From the NCBI GenBank assembly GCA_900230115.1, contig LT907983.1:3239001-3303000 (forward strand): a stretch of DNA of 64,000 nt, read 5' to 3'. This document shows positions 18,050 to 28,182 of the stretch, piece after piece. Origin of the DNA: Spirosomataceae bacterium TFI 002. Its GTDB lineage: Bacteria; Bacteroidota; Bacteroidia; Cytophagales; Spirosomataceae. The notes under the pieces are model-generated. The model did no database searches and was not told the origin of the DNA. It saw only the letters and a program-made list of their open reading frames with translations. How positions within the stretch are numbered: position 1 is the first letter of the stretch; each line of letters opens with the position of its first letter. A program made the translations under genes and the position numbers.

Positions 18050-20671
18050 TTAAGCTGTTTCCAACTTTACATTTTCAAACTTGATTTGACCTTCAGAATC
18101 CATTTCCATTAAGATCACTGCGTCTTTGTCGACAGTGCCTGCAAGAATCATTTTTGAAAGCTCATTCATAACCTTTCTTTGGATCACTCTTTTGAGCGGT
18201 CTGGCTCCAAAAGCGATGTCAAATCCTTGGTCTCCGAGATAGTCAAGTACTTCGTCATTTGCTTCAATTGTAATTCCTTGCTCTTTCAAGAGTTTCTGGA
18301 TTTCTCCAAACTGGATACTCACAATCTGACGAATATTTGACTTGCTCAATGGATCGAAGAGTACAATTTCATCAATTCTATTTAAAAACTCGGGTCTTAC
18401 AGAAGTTTTTAATAATGCCATGATTTCGTTTTTGGCTTCTTCCTTGTAATACAAATCCCAACCTTTTTCGTCGCCTTCTGCTTTCTGATATTTTTCTTGA
18501 ATGATACTGCCACCAATGTTTGAAGTCATGATGATGATCGTGTTTTTGAAATTGGCAACTCTACCTTTATTATCAGTAAGTCGGCCATCGTCGAGCACTT
18601 GCAATAGTACGTTCCACACATCTGGATGGGCTTTTTCGATCTCATCCAAAAGGATCACAGAGTAAGGCTTTCTTCGAACCGCTTCGGTCAATTGTCCACC
18701 TTCATCGTAACCCACATACCCTGGAGGAGCTCCTACGAGCCTACTCACGGCATGGCGTTCTTGGTATTCACTCATGTCTATTCGCACCATGGCGGAGTCG
18801 TCATTGAATAAGTATTGAGCCAGTGTTCTTGCCAGTTCCGTTTTACCTACTCCTGTGCTTCCTAGGAATAGGAAACTACCAATTGGTTTCTTTGGATCTT
18901 GCATTCCTGCTCTTGATCTACGAACTGCATCGGCAACCAATTCAATGGCTTCTTCTTGTCCAGCAACACGCTTTTTGAGTTCATCTTCAAGGTGGAGAAG
19001 CTTCTCTCTATCACTTTGTAGCATTTTAGAGACTGGAATACCAGTCCATTTTGCTACTACTTCGGCAATGTCTTCAGACGTTACTTCTTCGTTGATCAAG
19101 GCGTCTCCTTCTATTTTGGTTTCGTCTTTTTGAGCCAAAACCTTTAGTCTGTTTTCTGCCTCAGGAAGCTTTCCGTAGCGTATTTCGGCAACTTTACCGA
19201 AATCTCCACTGCGTTCTAGCTGCTCTGCTTCAAACTTTAATTGATCTATAGATTCTTTTAAAGACCTTATTTCATTGACAACGCCTTTCTCATTTTCCCA
19301 TTTGGCTTTGAGTTCATTGTATGTTTCATTCAGTTCAGCCAATTCTTTCGAAAGTATAGCTTCTTTTCCTTTATCGTTTTCTCTGCGAATTGCCTCACGC
19401 TCAATCTCAAGCTGCATTATTCTGCGTCTAAGCTCGTCCATTTCCTCTGGCATGCTGTCCATTTCTAGGCGTAGTTTGGAAGCAGCCTCGTCCATGAGAT
19501 CAATAGCTTTGTCTGGTAAAAAACGCTCAGAAATGTATCTGTTCGAGAGTTCTACCGCTGCAATTACCGCATCGTCTTGGATACGAACTCCATGATGAAC
19601 CTCATATTTCTCCTTGATTCCACGTAGGATAGAAATGGCATTTGCCACATCAGGCTCATCTACAATAACCGCTTGAAAACGTCTTTCGAGAGCTTTGTCT
19701 TTCTCTATGTGCTTTTGATACTCTTTCAGTGTAGTTGCACCTATGGCATGAAGTTCTCCTCTTGCCAAAGCTGGCTTGAGTAAGTTTGCAGCATCCATGG
19801 CACCTTCTCCACCACCTGCCCCTACAAGTGTATGGATCTCGTCGATAAATAGGACGATTTCTCCCTCGCTATCGGTCACCTCTTTGATTACGGCTTTTAG
19901 TCGTTCTTCAAATTCTCCTTTGTATTTTGCACCTGCAACCAGCAAACCCATGTCTAAAGATATTATGGTTTTTGACTTTAGGTTTTCAGGTACATCACCC
20001 TGTACAATTCTTTGAGCGAGTCCTTCTACAATGGCGGTTTTACCTACTCCTGGTTCTCCAAGGAGCAAGGGGTTGTTCTTAGTTCTACGAGATAAAATCT
20101 GAAGAACCCTTCGTATTTCCTCATCACGACCTATTACGGGATCAATTTTTCCTTTTTGAGCTTGCTCATTAAGGTTGACGCTATAGCGTGAGAGTGCCTG
20201 ATATTTATTTTCTGCGTTTTGATCTTTCACTGGATTATTTTTTCCTCTCAATTCTTTAATTGCTTTTTCAAGTTCCTTTTCATTTAAACCAAGTTCTTTC
20301 ATGAGTTTGGCCGTTTTATCATTTCCTGCTGCAAGTCCTATGAGCAATAGCTCGACACTTACAAACTCGTCACCAAAGTTCTTCATTTTCTCCTTGGCTG
20401 CGTTCATTGCCTTGTTAAGGTCGTTGCCTAAATATGGCTGTCCTCCGCTAACTTTTGGATAAGTATCAATCAGTTCGTTCAGCTTATTGTTCAGTACCAC
20501 TTCGCTCACGTTTAGTTTTTTGCTGAGGTATGAACTCGTATTAGGGTCTTCTTCCAAAAGGGCTTTAAGCAAATGTGCAGTTTCAACAGTTTGCTGTTGT
20601 TTGGCCTGGGCAATTTGAACTGCTTTCTGAATTGCCTCCTGCGATTTAATAGTATATTCGTTTAATGTCAT
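18050..20671 (-). CDS. clpB: ATP-dependent disaggregase ClpB
   Basis: A complete 873-residue Hsp100 chaperone that, with DnaK, resolubilises aggregated proteins. The N-terminal Clp_N repeats (~1–145) are followed by nucleotide-binding domain 1 (Walker A GEPGVGKT, Walker [11 protein letters not shown]). A long coiled-coil middle domain (~400–520, rich in Glu/Lys/Arg) is the feature separating ClpB from ClpA and ClpC. Nucleotide-binding domain 2 follows (Walker A GSTGVGKT, Walker [11 protein letters not shown], arginine finger region GARPLKR). It is a single-gene unit; no clear heat-shock operator was seen in the divergent region. Confidence 0.98.
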   Translation of the reverse strand: MTLNEYTIKSQEAIQKAVQIAQAKQQQTVETAHLLKALLEEDPNTSSYLSKKLNVSEVVLNNKLNELIDTYPKVSGGQPYLGNDLNKAMNAAKEKMKNFGDEFVSVELLLIGLAAGNDKTAKLMKELGLNEKELEKAIKELRGKNNPVKDQNAENKYQALSRYSVNLNEQAQKGKIDPVIGRDEEIRRVLQILSRRTKNNPLLLGEPGVGKTAIVEGLAQRIVQGDVPENLKSKTIISLDMGLLVAGAKYKGEFEERLKAVIKEVTDSEGEIVLFIDEIHTLVGAGGGEGAMDAANLLKPALARGELHAIGATTLKEYQKHIEKDKALERRFQAVIVDEPDVANAISILRGIKEKYEVHHGVRIQDDAVIAAVELSNRYISERFLPDKAIDLMDEAASKLRLEMDSMPEEMDELRRRIMQLEIEREAIRRENDKGKEAILSKELAELNETYNELKAKWENEKGVVNEIRSLKESIDQLKFEAEQLERSGDFGKVAEIRYGKLPEAENRLKVLAQKDETKIEGDALINEEVTSEDIAEVVAKWTGIPVSKMLQSDREKLLHLEDELKKRVAGQEEAIELVADAVRRSRAGMQDPKKPIGSFLFLGSTGVGKTELARTLAQYLFNDDSAMVRIDMSEYQERHAVSRLVGAPPGYVGYDEGGQLTEAVRRKPYSVILLDEIEKAHPDVWNVLLQVLDDGRLTDNKGRVANFKNTIIIMTSNIGGSIIQEKYQKAEGDEKGWDLYYKEEAKNEIMALLKTSVRPEFLNRIDEIVLFDPLSKSNIRQIVSIQFGEIQKLLKEQGITIEANDEVLDYLGDQGFDIAFGARPLKRVIQRKVMNELSKMILAGTVDKDAVILMEMDSEGQIKFENVKLETA

Positions 20672-20816
20672 AGCTTTTTAAGATTTACAAAAGGTTGATC
20701 AAAAACCATGCGTTTTGTATTTTTCGGAAATATTGACCGAATTAATGCTTTTTGTGATGTATGGTACTGACATTCAGTCACTTATTAGTCGAAAAGCTTG
20801 ACCCTTAACTATCAAA

Positions 20817-21623
20817 ATGTCAGTAAACCACAATTTGAACAGCAACTGGAGACTAACAGCTTCCACCATTTATGAAAAACCAAGGGATAGTAAAATCTTT
20901 GGTACCGTGGAATTGGATATTACTGACTTAGATGAATGGATTCAGGCTAAAAGGAGGGAAGGAGTAAAGGTTACTTTGACCAATTTCTTTACTGTTGCTA
21001 CTGGTAGGGCGGTCAAAAATGTAGTTCCTGAGCTCAATACATATATTAAGCGAGGAAAAGTGGTGAAACACAATTCCATAGATGCATCGGTGAGTTTAAT
21101 GTTGCCCAATGGAGAGATGACATCCGTCCATGTAGAGCGTACAGATACGATTAGTTTGCCCGATTTTACTGAGAAATTACAAACTGCTATCAACACTTAT
21201 CGCAATGGGAGTGAAAATGCCACCATGCAAACCAAAGAGACTTTGGCGAAAATCCCATGGCCGTTGCGTTCTTGGGTATATGCTTTGGTTCGAAAACTAA
21301 TTATAGACTGGGGTGTAAACTGGCCGTCTATGGGCTTAGATGCCAATAAGTTTGGCTCGTACATAGTTTCCAACATTGGAACACTGGGGCTAGATGAAGG
21401 TTATCCTGCTCTCTTGCCAGTAGGCAATATTTCTTTTGTTTTGATCCTTGGTAGTGTTAAAAAGAAAGCCTTGGTCATTAATGACGAAGTCAAAATCCGA
21501 AAAGTAATCAATGCCTCGGCAGCTCTTGACCATAGAATGGTGGACGCTTCGCATGCTGGTAAACTATTTAAATACTATAAGTACATCATTCAACATCCTG
21601 AAGAGTTAATGTTGGAGGTGTAA
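20817..21623 (+). CDS. Stand-alone 2-oxoacid dehydrogenase E2-like acyltransferase domain
   Basis: A 268-residue protein corresponding only to the catalytic domain of dihydrolipoamide acyltransferases, with no lipoyl or peripheral-subunit-binding domain. The active-site motif reads LDHRMVDA in place of the usual DHRxxDG, so the histidine and aspartate are kept but the glycine after the aspartate is alanine. Without a lipoyl arm it cannot act as a normal E2, so it may use another acyl carrier or be regulatory. No E1 or E3 genes are adjacent. Confidence 0.8.
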   Translation: MSVNHNLNSNWRLTASTIYEKPRDSKIFGTVELDITDLDEWIQAKRREGVKVTLTNFFTVATGRAVKNVVPELNTYIKRGKVVKHNSIDASVSLMLPNGEMTSVHVERTDTISLPDFTEKLQTAINTYRNGSENATMQTKETLAKIPWPLRSWVYALVRKLIIDWGVNWPSMGLDANKFGSYIVSNIGTLGLDEGYPALLPVGNISFVLILGSVKKKALVINDEVKIRKVINASAALDHRMVDASHAGKLFKYYKYIIQHPEELMLEV

Positions 21624-21652
21624 TTTGTTAATTATAAATGCGTTGAGTTAAT

Positions 21653-22483
21653 ATGAGAAAAGTCTCGACTAACCAAGCCATACTATTCTTTCTAGTTGCA
21701 TTGACCATACTGCTTTTGAATGACTTTTATTTCAAAACCACGTTTCACAATGCTTTTACTGGTAAACTATCTGATTTTGCAGGGCTTTTGATCTTTCCTT
21801 GGTTTTGGAGTTTGTTTTTTCCAAAGATGGCAAAGCCCATTTATTTCGCAACGGCTTTGTTTTTTGTCTTTTGGAAGTTGGATGCTTCAACGTCTATTAT
21901 CAATTTATTGAATGAGACTATAGGAGCAAGTTTTTATAGAGTTCTAGACCTTTCGGATATATTTGCTTTGACCATTCTTCCTGTTTCTTTTCTCCTATTT
22001 CAAAAAAGTAAAGAAGGTATCTCTCAATTGAAGGTCGGTCTAAAAGTTGGGGTTTCTTCATTGGCTCTTTTTTCGTTTTTTGCGACTTCTCAGCCGCGAA
22101 TAGTCGTGGAACCGAATTGGGAATTTAGTGAAAGCTATGTTTTGCCATATTCCAAAGAGTTTATATTCAAACAACGAATGAATGCTAGGTTAGGAGCTAC
22201 TAATGTTGATTCCCTGATATCGGTTCAAGATAAGTTTAGATTTAACTATAATGGAGGGAAATACCTACTCACATTTAATGGAGCAGTATTGCCAATAGAT
22301 AGCTCCAGGTCAATTTTTAGATTAGAAAATCTAATAAACTATACAATTATTGGAGTTTCCAATGAGAAAAAAGACGCATTAAATAAGGAAGAATTACTTG
22401 AAATCTTTGAGTCGGAAGCAATTGATAATTTGAAAAATCAAGAATCACCCTCTTTTTGGTATTTCACCGAAATTCAAGATTAA
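21653..22483 (+). CDS. Membrane protein of unknown function
   Basis: 276 residues. The first ~140 contain about four hydrophobic segments and include the motif TGKLSDFAGLLIFPWFW. The rest is soluble and has no motif I recognise. It starts 29 bp after the acyltransferase gene and may be co-transcribed with it. The KLSDFAGL segment is probably a conserved membrane-family feature, but I cannot name the family. Confidence 0.75.
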   Translation: MRKVSTNQAILFFLVALTILLLNDFYFKTTFHNAFTGKLSDFAGLLIFPWFWSLFFPKMAKPIYFATALFFVFWKLDASTSIINLLNETIGASFYRVLDLSDIFALTILPVSFLLFQKSKEGISQLKVGLKVGVSSLALFSFFATSQPRIVVEPNWEFSESYVLPYSKEFIFKQRMNARLGATNVDSLISVQDKFRFNYNGGKYLLTFNGAVLPIDSSRSIFRLENLINYTIIGVSNEKKDALNKEELLEIFESEAIDNLKNQESPSFWYFTEIQD

Positions 22484-22572
22484 AAACTAAAAATCGAAAG
22501 GTTTTATTTCTTGCACTGAGTTTATCGTAATGAAAACTGACCGCAGAAAACTGCCAACTGAGAACTAAAAAA

Positions 22573-23358
22573 TCACTTTCCCTTAAAATCAGGCTCTCTC
22601 TTTTGAATAAATGCCATTACTCCTTCACCAAAATCATTTGTAAAGCCACAAGCTGTTTGTGCCACAGCTTCTAGTTCTAGAACTTGTTCAAGGCTGCTAT
22701 TGTAAGTTTGGTTAAGCACTTGCTTCATCCAACCTATAGATTGTGTAGGAGCGGTTTTGTAAAAGTTAGCCAGTTGCATTACTGCATCATCCAATTGCTC
22801 GGTTGGCACAGCTTTACTTACTAAGCCAAGTTGTAAAGCTTCTTCCATGTATACTTTGCGGCCAGTACTACATAGCTCAAAAGTTTTTTGCATTCCCACA
22901 ATTCTTGGTAAAAAGTACATAGAGCCAGCGTCTGGCATAAGACCAATACCTACAAAAAGCTCAGACATGTAAGCGTTTTTATCTGCAATGATGATATCGC
23001 AAGCAAGTGCAAGTGACATACCTGCTCCAGCAGCAACGCCATTCATTTTACAAATAATTGGTTTTCTCATGCCACGCATGGCAAGTATCATAGGATTATA
23101 ATTCTCTCTTAGTGTCTCTCCTAGTGGGCGAAACTCACCACTCATTCCGTCTTTGAGGTCTGCTCCTGAACAAAAAGCCTTATCCCCGCCTCCTGTAATT
23201 ATAACCACTCTCACTTTTTCATCATTTCCCGCAGTAGTTATTGCTGTTGTAATTTCGTTGATGAGAGTTTTGTTGAGAGCATTAAAAACTTTTGGACGAT
23301 TTAGTGTTATTTGGCAAATACCGTCCTCGGCGTTGTAATGGATAGTTTCAAAGTTCAT
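22573..23358 (-). CDS. Enoyl-CoA hydratase/isomerase, PaaG-like
   Basis: A crotonase-fold protein of 261 residues. The oxyanion-hole segments FCSGADLKDG and NGVAAGAGMSLALACD are present, as is the PaaG-like pattern YNPMILAMRGMRKPIICKMNG and a C-terminus ending EGVMAFIQKREPDFKGK. It closely resembles 2-(1,2-epoxy-1,2-dihydrophenyl)acetyl-CoA isomerase in layout. The region GLMPDAGSMYFLPR replaces one of the glutamates of classical hydratases with Asp-Ala, again as in PaaG. No other phenylacetate genes are near, so a general beta-oxidation isomerase role is equally possible. Confidence 0.85.
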   Translation of the reverse strand: MNFETIHYNAEDGICQITLNRPKVFNALNKTLINEITTAITTAGNDEKVRVVIITGGGDKAFCSGADLKDGMSGEFRPLGETLRENYNPMILAMRGMRKPIICKMNGVAAGAGMSLALACDIIIADKNAYMSELFVGIGLMPDAGSMYFLPRIVGMQKTFELCSTGRKVYMEEALQLGLVSKAVPTEQLDDAVMQLANFYKTAPTQSIGWMKQVLNQTYNSSLEQVLELEAVAQTACGFTNDFGEGVMAFIQKREPDFKGK

Positions 23359-23509
23359 ATTCGGTTAGGTTTCTGTGATGAGTTTTACAAATAAAGCGAT
23401 TTGGCACGAGAGTTGAAAAATACTTATCATTCAAATAATTTATCAAATAGAATTATTTTTACAATTTTGAGCTCTCATCTGAAGGTCATTTGGCTGTCAA
23501 ATCACATCA

Positions 23510-25456
23510 ATGCAAGAAAAAAGTAATTTAGACAAGGTCACCGTTGCCGGTTTACTTGTCGCCATGGGCATTATCTATGGAGATATTGGTACATCTCCAT
23601 TGTATGTTATGAAAGCAATCATTGGCGAAAAGTCGATCACGGAACAACTGGTTTTAGGAGCTGTTTCTTGTGTTTTTTGGACGCTTACCTTGCAAACAAC
23701 TATCAAGTATGTAATCTTGATGCTTAGAGCAGATAATAACGGAGAAGGAGGGACTTTGGCTCTTTTTGCATTGGTAAAGCGACATGCCCGCTGGTTAACA
23801 ATACCAACTATGATAGGTGGTGCCGCATTGCTTGCTGATGGAATCATTGCCCCACCAATTTCGGTTTCAGCCGCTATAGAAGGTCTTGAAATTTTGTATC
23901 CACATATTCAAACCTTGCCTATTGTAGTTGCAATTTTGACTGGTTTGTTCCTTATTCAGGTTTTTGGGACAAAAAAAGTAGGTTACGCATTTGGGCCAAT
24001 TATGTTAATTTGGTTCTCTACATTAGGAATTTTAGGTGTAGTGAGCATTTTTCAGTTCCCTGAAGTTATAAAGGCAATCAATCCGTATTATGCTTATTCA
24101 CTTTTAGCAGAATACCCCAAGGGGTTTTGGTTACTTGGTGCAGTTTTCTTGTGTACAACAGGAGCGGAGGCATTATATTCTGACCTAGGACATTGTGGAC
24201 GGGGTAATATTCGCATGAGTTGGATTTTTGTAAAAAGCTGTTTGTTGTTCAATTATTTTGGTCAGGCAGCATTTCTGATGACAATGGAAGGGGGGAAGTT
24301 AGGCTCAATTAAACCTTTTTTTGAACTAATGCCAGATTGGTTTTTACTGCCGGGGATTGTGATTGCAACATTCGCAACAATTATTGCCAGTCAGGCGATG
24401 ATCAGTGGGTCGTTTACTTTGATTTCTTCAGCGATAAGATTAAATTTTTGGCCTAAAGTTAAAATTCGTTTTCCATCAAATGAACGTGGACAGATCTATG
24501 TGCCAAGCGTTAATCTTTTGCTCTATCTAGGATGCTTAGGTGTTGTTTTCTATTTCAAAAGGTCGGAGAACATGGAAGCTGCATATGGTCTTGCTATTAC
24601 GGTGACCATGCTCATGGATACCATCTTGATTTCTTACTTTATGCTCACCCATAGAAGCAAGAAATGGCTAATTTTGACATTTTTGGTTACATATGTTTTA
24701 TTAGAAGGTGCCTTCCTTTTTGCCAATTTGGAGAAGTTCCCCAATGGTGGTTGGGTATCGGTACTTATTAGTGCGGTGATGGGGCTAGTGATGTATATTT
24801 GGTTGAAAGCATCGGAAATTAAGCAACGCTTGACAGCCTATGAGAAGTTGGATAAATATTTAGATTCGCTGAAAGAGCTGAGTAAAGATATAACTGTACC
24901 TAAGTATGCAACTCATTTGGTTTTTATGACGAATGCTTCTCGAGCAAGTGATGTAGAGACCAAAATCATCTATTCAATTTTCCAAAAAAGACCGAAACGT
25001 GCCGATGTGTATTGGTTTGTGCACGTGGAAAGTACTGATGAACCTTATACATTTGAATACAAAGTGAAGCAATGTGCTCAAGATGATGTTTATAAAGTCA
25101 ACTTTAGGCTAGGCTTTAGGGTACCTCAAAAAATAAATCTTTACTTCCGTCATGTGTTGGAAGAGATGGTGAAAAATGGGGAAGTAGATATTCGTAGCCG
25201 ATATGAATCGCTCAATAAACACAATGTAATTGGTGACTTTAGATTTGTAGTGCTTGAGAAGTTTTTATCCTTTGATAATGAACTGCCGGCTTTTGAGAAT
25301 GTAGTTATGAAGGCTTATTTCTTCATCAAGCAATTTACCACATCCGAGGATAAATGGTTTGGACTTGATAGTAGTGCTATCAAAGTTGAAAAAGTGCCTC
25401 TTGTAATCAAACCTGTTGAAAATGTCAATCTGAAAGAGATTCCTTGGGCTGAGTGA
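23510..25456 (+). CDS. kup: Low-affinity potassium transporter Kup
   Basis: A 648-residue K+ uptake protein. The N-terminal GIIYGDIGTSPLYV motif (residues ~19–32) is diagnostic, followed by NNGEGGTLALFAL and about twelve membrane segments up to residue ~440. The C-terminal ~200 residues are a cytoplasmic domain. K+ enters by proton symport in the family. The gene is monocistronic and close to the normal length of about 620–660. Confidence 0.97.
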   Translation: MQEKSNLDKVTVAGLLVAMGIIYGDIGTSPLYVMKAIIGEKSITEQLVLGAVSCVFWTLTLQTTIKYVILMLRADNNGEGGTLALFALVKRHARWLTIPTMIGGAALLADGIIAPPISVSAAIEGLEILYPHIQTLPIVVAILTGLFLIQVFGTKKVGYAFGPIMLIWFSTLGILGVVSIFQFPEVIKAINPYYAYSLLAEYPKGFWLLGAVFLCTTGAEALYSDLGHCGRGNIRMSWIFVKSCLLFNYFGQAAFLMTMEGGKLGSIKPFFELMPDWFLLPGIVIATFATIIASQAMISGSFTLISSAIRLNFWPKVKIRFPSNERGQIYVPSVNLLLYLGCLGVVFYFKRSENMEAAYGLAITVTMLMDTILISYFMLTHRSKKWLILTFLVTYVLLEGAFLFANLEKFPNGGWVSVLISAVMGLVMYIWLKASEIKQRLTAYEKLDKYLDSLKELSKDITVPKYATHLVFMTNASRASDVETKIIYSIFQKRPKRADVYWFVHVESTDEPYTFEYKVKQCAQDDVYKVNFRLGFRVPQKINLYFRHVLEEMVKNGEVDIRSRYESLNKHNVIGDFRFVVLEKFLSFDNELPAFENVVMKAYFFIKQFTTSEDKWFGLDSSAIKVEKVPLVIKPVENVNLKEIPWAE

Positions 25457-25528
25457 TTGGACTTAACTATTAGTTTGGTCTCAAGAACGAAAAAGGGCTA
25501 AATTGCATCAAATTGAAAAATACGATTA

Positions 25529-26596
25529 ATGTCTCATAAAATATTGATTACTGGTGGTGCTGGATTTGTAGGCTCAGCACTTGCTCTAGAACTAAAAGCC
25601 AACTACCCAAGCTATCACATTATTTGCTTGGATAATCTCAAAAGAAAAGGATCAGAACTCAATGTGGCTCGCTTAGGAAAAGCGGGAATAGAGTTTGTTC
25701 ATGGTGATATCAGAAGTAAAGAGGATTTTGATGCTCTTCCAGCTGTGGACTCCGTGATAGAAGCTTCTGCGGAGCCATCTGTTCTTGCAGGGCTAGATGG
25801 AACTCCAGATTACTTAATCAACACCAATCTCTTTGGAACAGTAAATTGCCTGAACTATGCTCGTAAGCACATGGCTAATTTTATATTCCTTTCTACAAGT
25901 AGGATTTATCCTATCAAAACGATAGAGACACTGAATTTCGAAGAGAAAGAAAATCGTTTCGCTCTTTCGGATAATCAAACTACCAAAGGAGTAAGTTCAA
26001 AAGGTATTGCAGAAGATTTTCCACTAGATGGAGCTCGTTCTTTATACGGAACAACCAAATTAGCATCTGAGCTTATTATTCAAGAGTATAATGAATTCTA
26101 TGGTCTTAAAACCATTGTGAACAGATGTGGAGTTTTAACTGGCCCATGGCAAATGGGAAAGGTAGATCAAGGCGTAATGGTTTTATGGATAGCGAAACAC
26201 TATTTTGAAAAGCAACTATCTTTTATTGGTTATGAGGGAAGCGGAAAGCAAACTAGAGACATGCTTCATGTAAAAGACCTCTATCGCTTGATCGATTGGC
26301 AGTTACACAATATTGATAAAATAAATGGAGAAACCTTTAACGTAGGTGGAGGTGTAGAGGTTAGTACTTCTTTGCAGGAATTAACGAAAATATGTCAAAG
26401 AGTAACAGGCAAAACTATTCCAATAGAGAAAGTACTAGAGAATAGACCAGCGGATATTAAGCTTTATGTAACAGACAACACAAAAGTAACTGCTACTACT
26501 GGATGGAAACCTCAAATTAGTATTGAGACTATCGTAGAAGAGATAACCGAATGGTTGAAAGAAAATGAAGAGGCTTTAAAACCCATATTGAGTTAA
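25529..26596 (+). CDS. NAD-dependent epimerase, CDP-paratose 2-epimerase-like
   Basis: An extended-SDR nucleotide-sugar epimerase of 355 residues. It has the NAD motif TGGAGFVGS near the start, catalytic S-T-S and YGTTK, and the segment NRCGVLTGPWQMGKVDQGVMVLWIAKHYF, which is characteristic of the CDP-paratose/CDP-tyvelose epimerase branch. The sugar nucleotide is not proven. It lies 70 bp after kup but away from any polysaccharide cluster, which makes the physiological product unclear. Confidence 0.85.
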   Translation: MSHKILITGGAGFVGSALALELKANYPSYHIICLDNLKRKGSELNVARLGKAGIEFVHGDIRSKEDFDALPAVDSVIEASAEPSVLAGLDGTPDYLINTNLFGTVNCLNYARKHMANFIFLSTSRIYPIKTIETLNFEEKENRFALSDNQTTKGVSSKGIAEDFPLDGARSLYGTTKLASELIIQEYNEFYGLKTIVNRCGVLTGPWQMGKVDQGVMVLWIAKHYFEKQLSFIGYEGSGKQTRDMLHVKDLYRLIDWQLHNIDKINGETFNVGGGVEVSTSLQELTKICQRVTGKTIPIEKVLENRPADIKLYVTDNTKVTATTGWKPQISIETIVEEITEWLKENEEALKPILS

Positions 26597-26601
26597 AAAC
26601 C

Positions 26602-26721
26602 TTATTTGGTCATAGAGCCAGGATAGAAGTTTGAAATTGGTTTAGTTTTTTTACCTCCAAGACTTACTACTACTGCTCCTACTGCTAATGCAGCTAAACC
26701 TACTAAAAGACTTTTTTTCAT
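26602..26721 (-). CDS. Very small membrane or secreted protein, 39 residues
   Basis: Starting at the ATG at 26721, the product opens with MKKSLLVGLAALAVGAVVV and continues with a Lys-rich, polar tail (GGKKTKPISNFYPG). It is one N-terminal hydrophobic helix or an uncleaved signal anchor. The 21 upstream codons of the longer frame do not look coding. The frame is convergent with the epimerase gene, five bases from its stop. The function is unknown. Confidence 0.5.
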   Translation of the reverse strand: MKKSLLVGLAALAVGAVVVSLGGKKTKPISNFYPGSMTK

Positions 26722-26954
26722 GATTGTATTATTTATGTGTGAGTGAATGGCTAAACTACTTTTAAAAACCTTTTGTTTCGCCACGAGCTTAAAAAAATCT
26801 TAAATTAATAAACTGGGTAAGAAACGGCCGAAAAGATAGCCTAGTGATAATATGGAGTCATTTTTGATACCAATAGTTGTAATGAAAATGAAAAAAGGAT
26901 CAAATTTTATTAAACGGTCAAAAATTTTAAGTTTTTTTTAAGCTATCACGCATT

Positions 26955-27887
26955 ATGTCCCATTTAGAAGGAATCGTAAGAAGGTCTACAGGGTCATGGT
27001 ATGAGGTGAAAACTTCGGCTGGTGAAACTATACCATGTAGGTTAAAAGGAAAGTTCAAGATTAAAGGTCTGAAGGTTACCAATCCTATTGCGGTTGGAGA
27101 TGTTGTCTATTTTAAATTAGAAGATACAGAAGAAAAAAACGGGGTAATATTCGATATACAGCCACGTAAAAACTATATCATTCGTCAGAGTGTGCATAAA
27201 ACTGCTCACGGACACCTAATCGCTAGCAACTTAGATCAGGCAATTTTGATAGCCACAGTAAACTACCCTAAAACCTCTCTTGGTTTTATAGATCGTTTTT
27301 TAGTTACAGCAGAGTCTTTTCGAATTCCTGCATTGATACTTTTCAATAAAATTGACCTATTGGAGTCAGAGGATGAAGAGGAGTTAGAATTGTTAATGGA
27401 CCTTTATGAAGAGCTAGGATATAAATGCTTACCTATATCGGCTTTGCACAAAATAAATATCGATAAAGTTCATGAAGTATTAGAGGGTAAGTTGTCTTTA
27501 GTAACTGGACACTCTGGAGTTGGAAAGTCACAGCTGATCAATACCATAATTCCTGATTTGGATTTAGCCACTTCTGAGATTTCGAGCTTTGCTAATAAAG
27601 GTGTTCACACCACTACATTTGCTGAAATGTTTAATGTCAATGAAGAAACCACCATTATTGATACACCAGGAATCAAGGAGCTTGGGTTGATGGATATGGT
27701 TCAAACAGAGATTGGTCATTATTTTCCAGAGATACGTGATTTGATGGGGGAGTGTAAGTTCAACAATTGTATTCATGTGAATGAGCCTAAGTGTGCAATA
27801 AAGGATGCAGTAGGAGAAGGCAAAATAGCTGAAAGCAGATACTTGAGTTACTTAAGTATGCTTGAAAACGATGACAATAGAAGATAG
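26955..27887 (+). CDS. rsgA: Small ribosomal subunit biogenesis GTPase RsgA
   Basis: A circularly permuted GTPase that checks late assembly of the 30S subunit. It has an N-terminal OB fold, then the base-recognition motif FNKIDLL, followed in permuted order by the P-loop GHSGVGKSQ and DTPGIKE. The C-terminal zinc knuckle is CKFNNCIHVNEPKC. 310 residues is the normal length. It has no operon partner. Confidence 0.97.
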   Translation: MSHLEGIVRRSTGSWYEVKTSAGETIPCRLKGKFKIKGLKVTNPIAVGDVVYFKLEDTEEKNGVIFDIQPRKNYIIRQSVHKTAHGHLIASNLDQAILIATVNYPKTSLGFIDRFLVTAESFRIPALILFNKIDLLESEDEEELELLMDLYEELGYKCLPISALHKINIDKVHEVLEGKLSLVTGHSGVGKSQLINTIIPDLDLATSEISSFANKGVHTTTFAEMFNVNEETTIIDTPGIKELGLMDMVQTEIGHYFPEIRDLMGECKFNNCIHVNEPKCAIKDAVGEGKIAESRYLSYLSMLENDDNRR

Positions 27888-27970
27888 TACCATGATCGTC
27901 AAATTATAGGCTGATATTTGTTTTCAAGTGATTAACGTTTTGTTAAATCCTTATTAAAACGTTTTAAAAG

Positions 27971-28002
27971 TTGTATTTCAGTTTTTAATAGTTCTATATT
28001 TG
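27971..28002 (+). promoter_or_regulatory. Bacteroidota-type promoter for the leader/GNAT transcript
   Basis: A TTG at 27971 and TATATTTG at 27995–28002 with about 20 bp between match the −33/−7 consensus (TTTG, TAnnTTTG). Transcription would begin near 28009, giving an untranslated leader of about 175 nt before the GNAT gene. Confidence 0.7.
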
Positions 28003-28021
28003 TACTGTCTTATTTAGAAAG

Positions 28022-28081
28022 ATGCAATTTTATCTACAAATATCGCCATTCCGACGAATGTGGTCCGCAAGGACCTGCTAG
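28022..28081 (+). CDS. Candidate regulatory leader peptide with Arg codons
   Basis: A 19-codon frame, MQFYLQISPFRRMWSARTC, opens just after the predicted transcription start and ends with TAG at 28079. It holds two consecutive CGA arginine codons and an AGG codon. Its 3' half overlaps a hairpin (GGTCC-GCAA-GGACC, 28062–28075). Two more short hairpins follow: CACCT-TGAA-AGGTG at 28089–28102 and AGCG-TCTC-CGCT at 28153–28164. The position upstream of a GNAT gene of the arginine-biosynthesis type suggests attenuation by arginine supply. This is inference; the frame is too short to prove as coding. Confidence 0.45.
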   Translation: MQFYLQISPFRRMWSARTC

Positions 28082-28182
28082 GATACAACACCTTGAAAGG
28101 TGAAGTATTAAATACGCATCAATAAATCAATCATTAAACTTCAAAAGGATACAGCGTCTCCGCTAGAGGACTTACCTCATAA

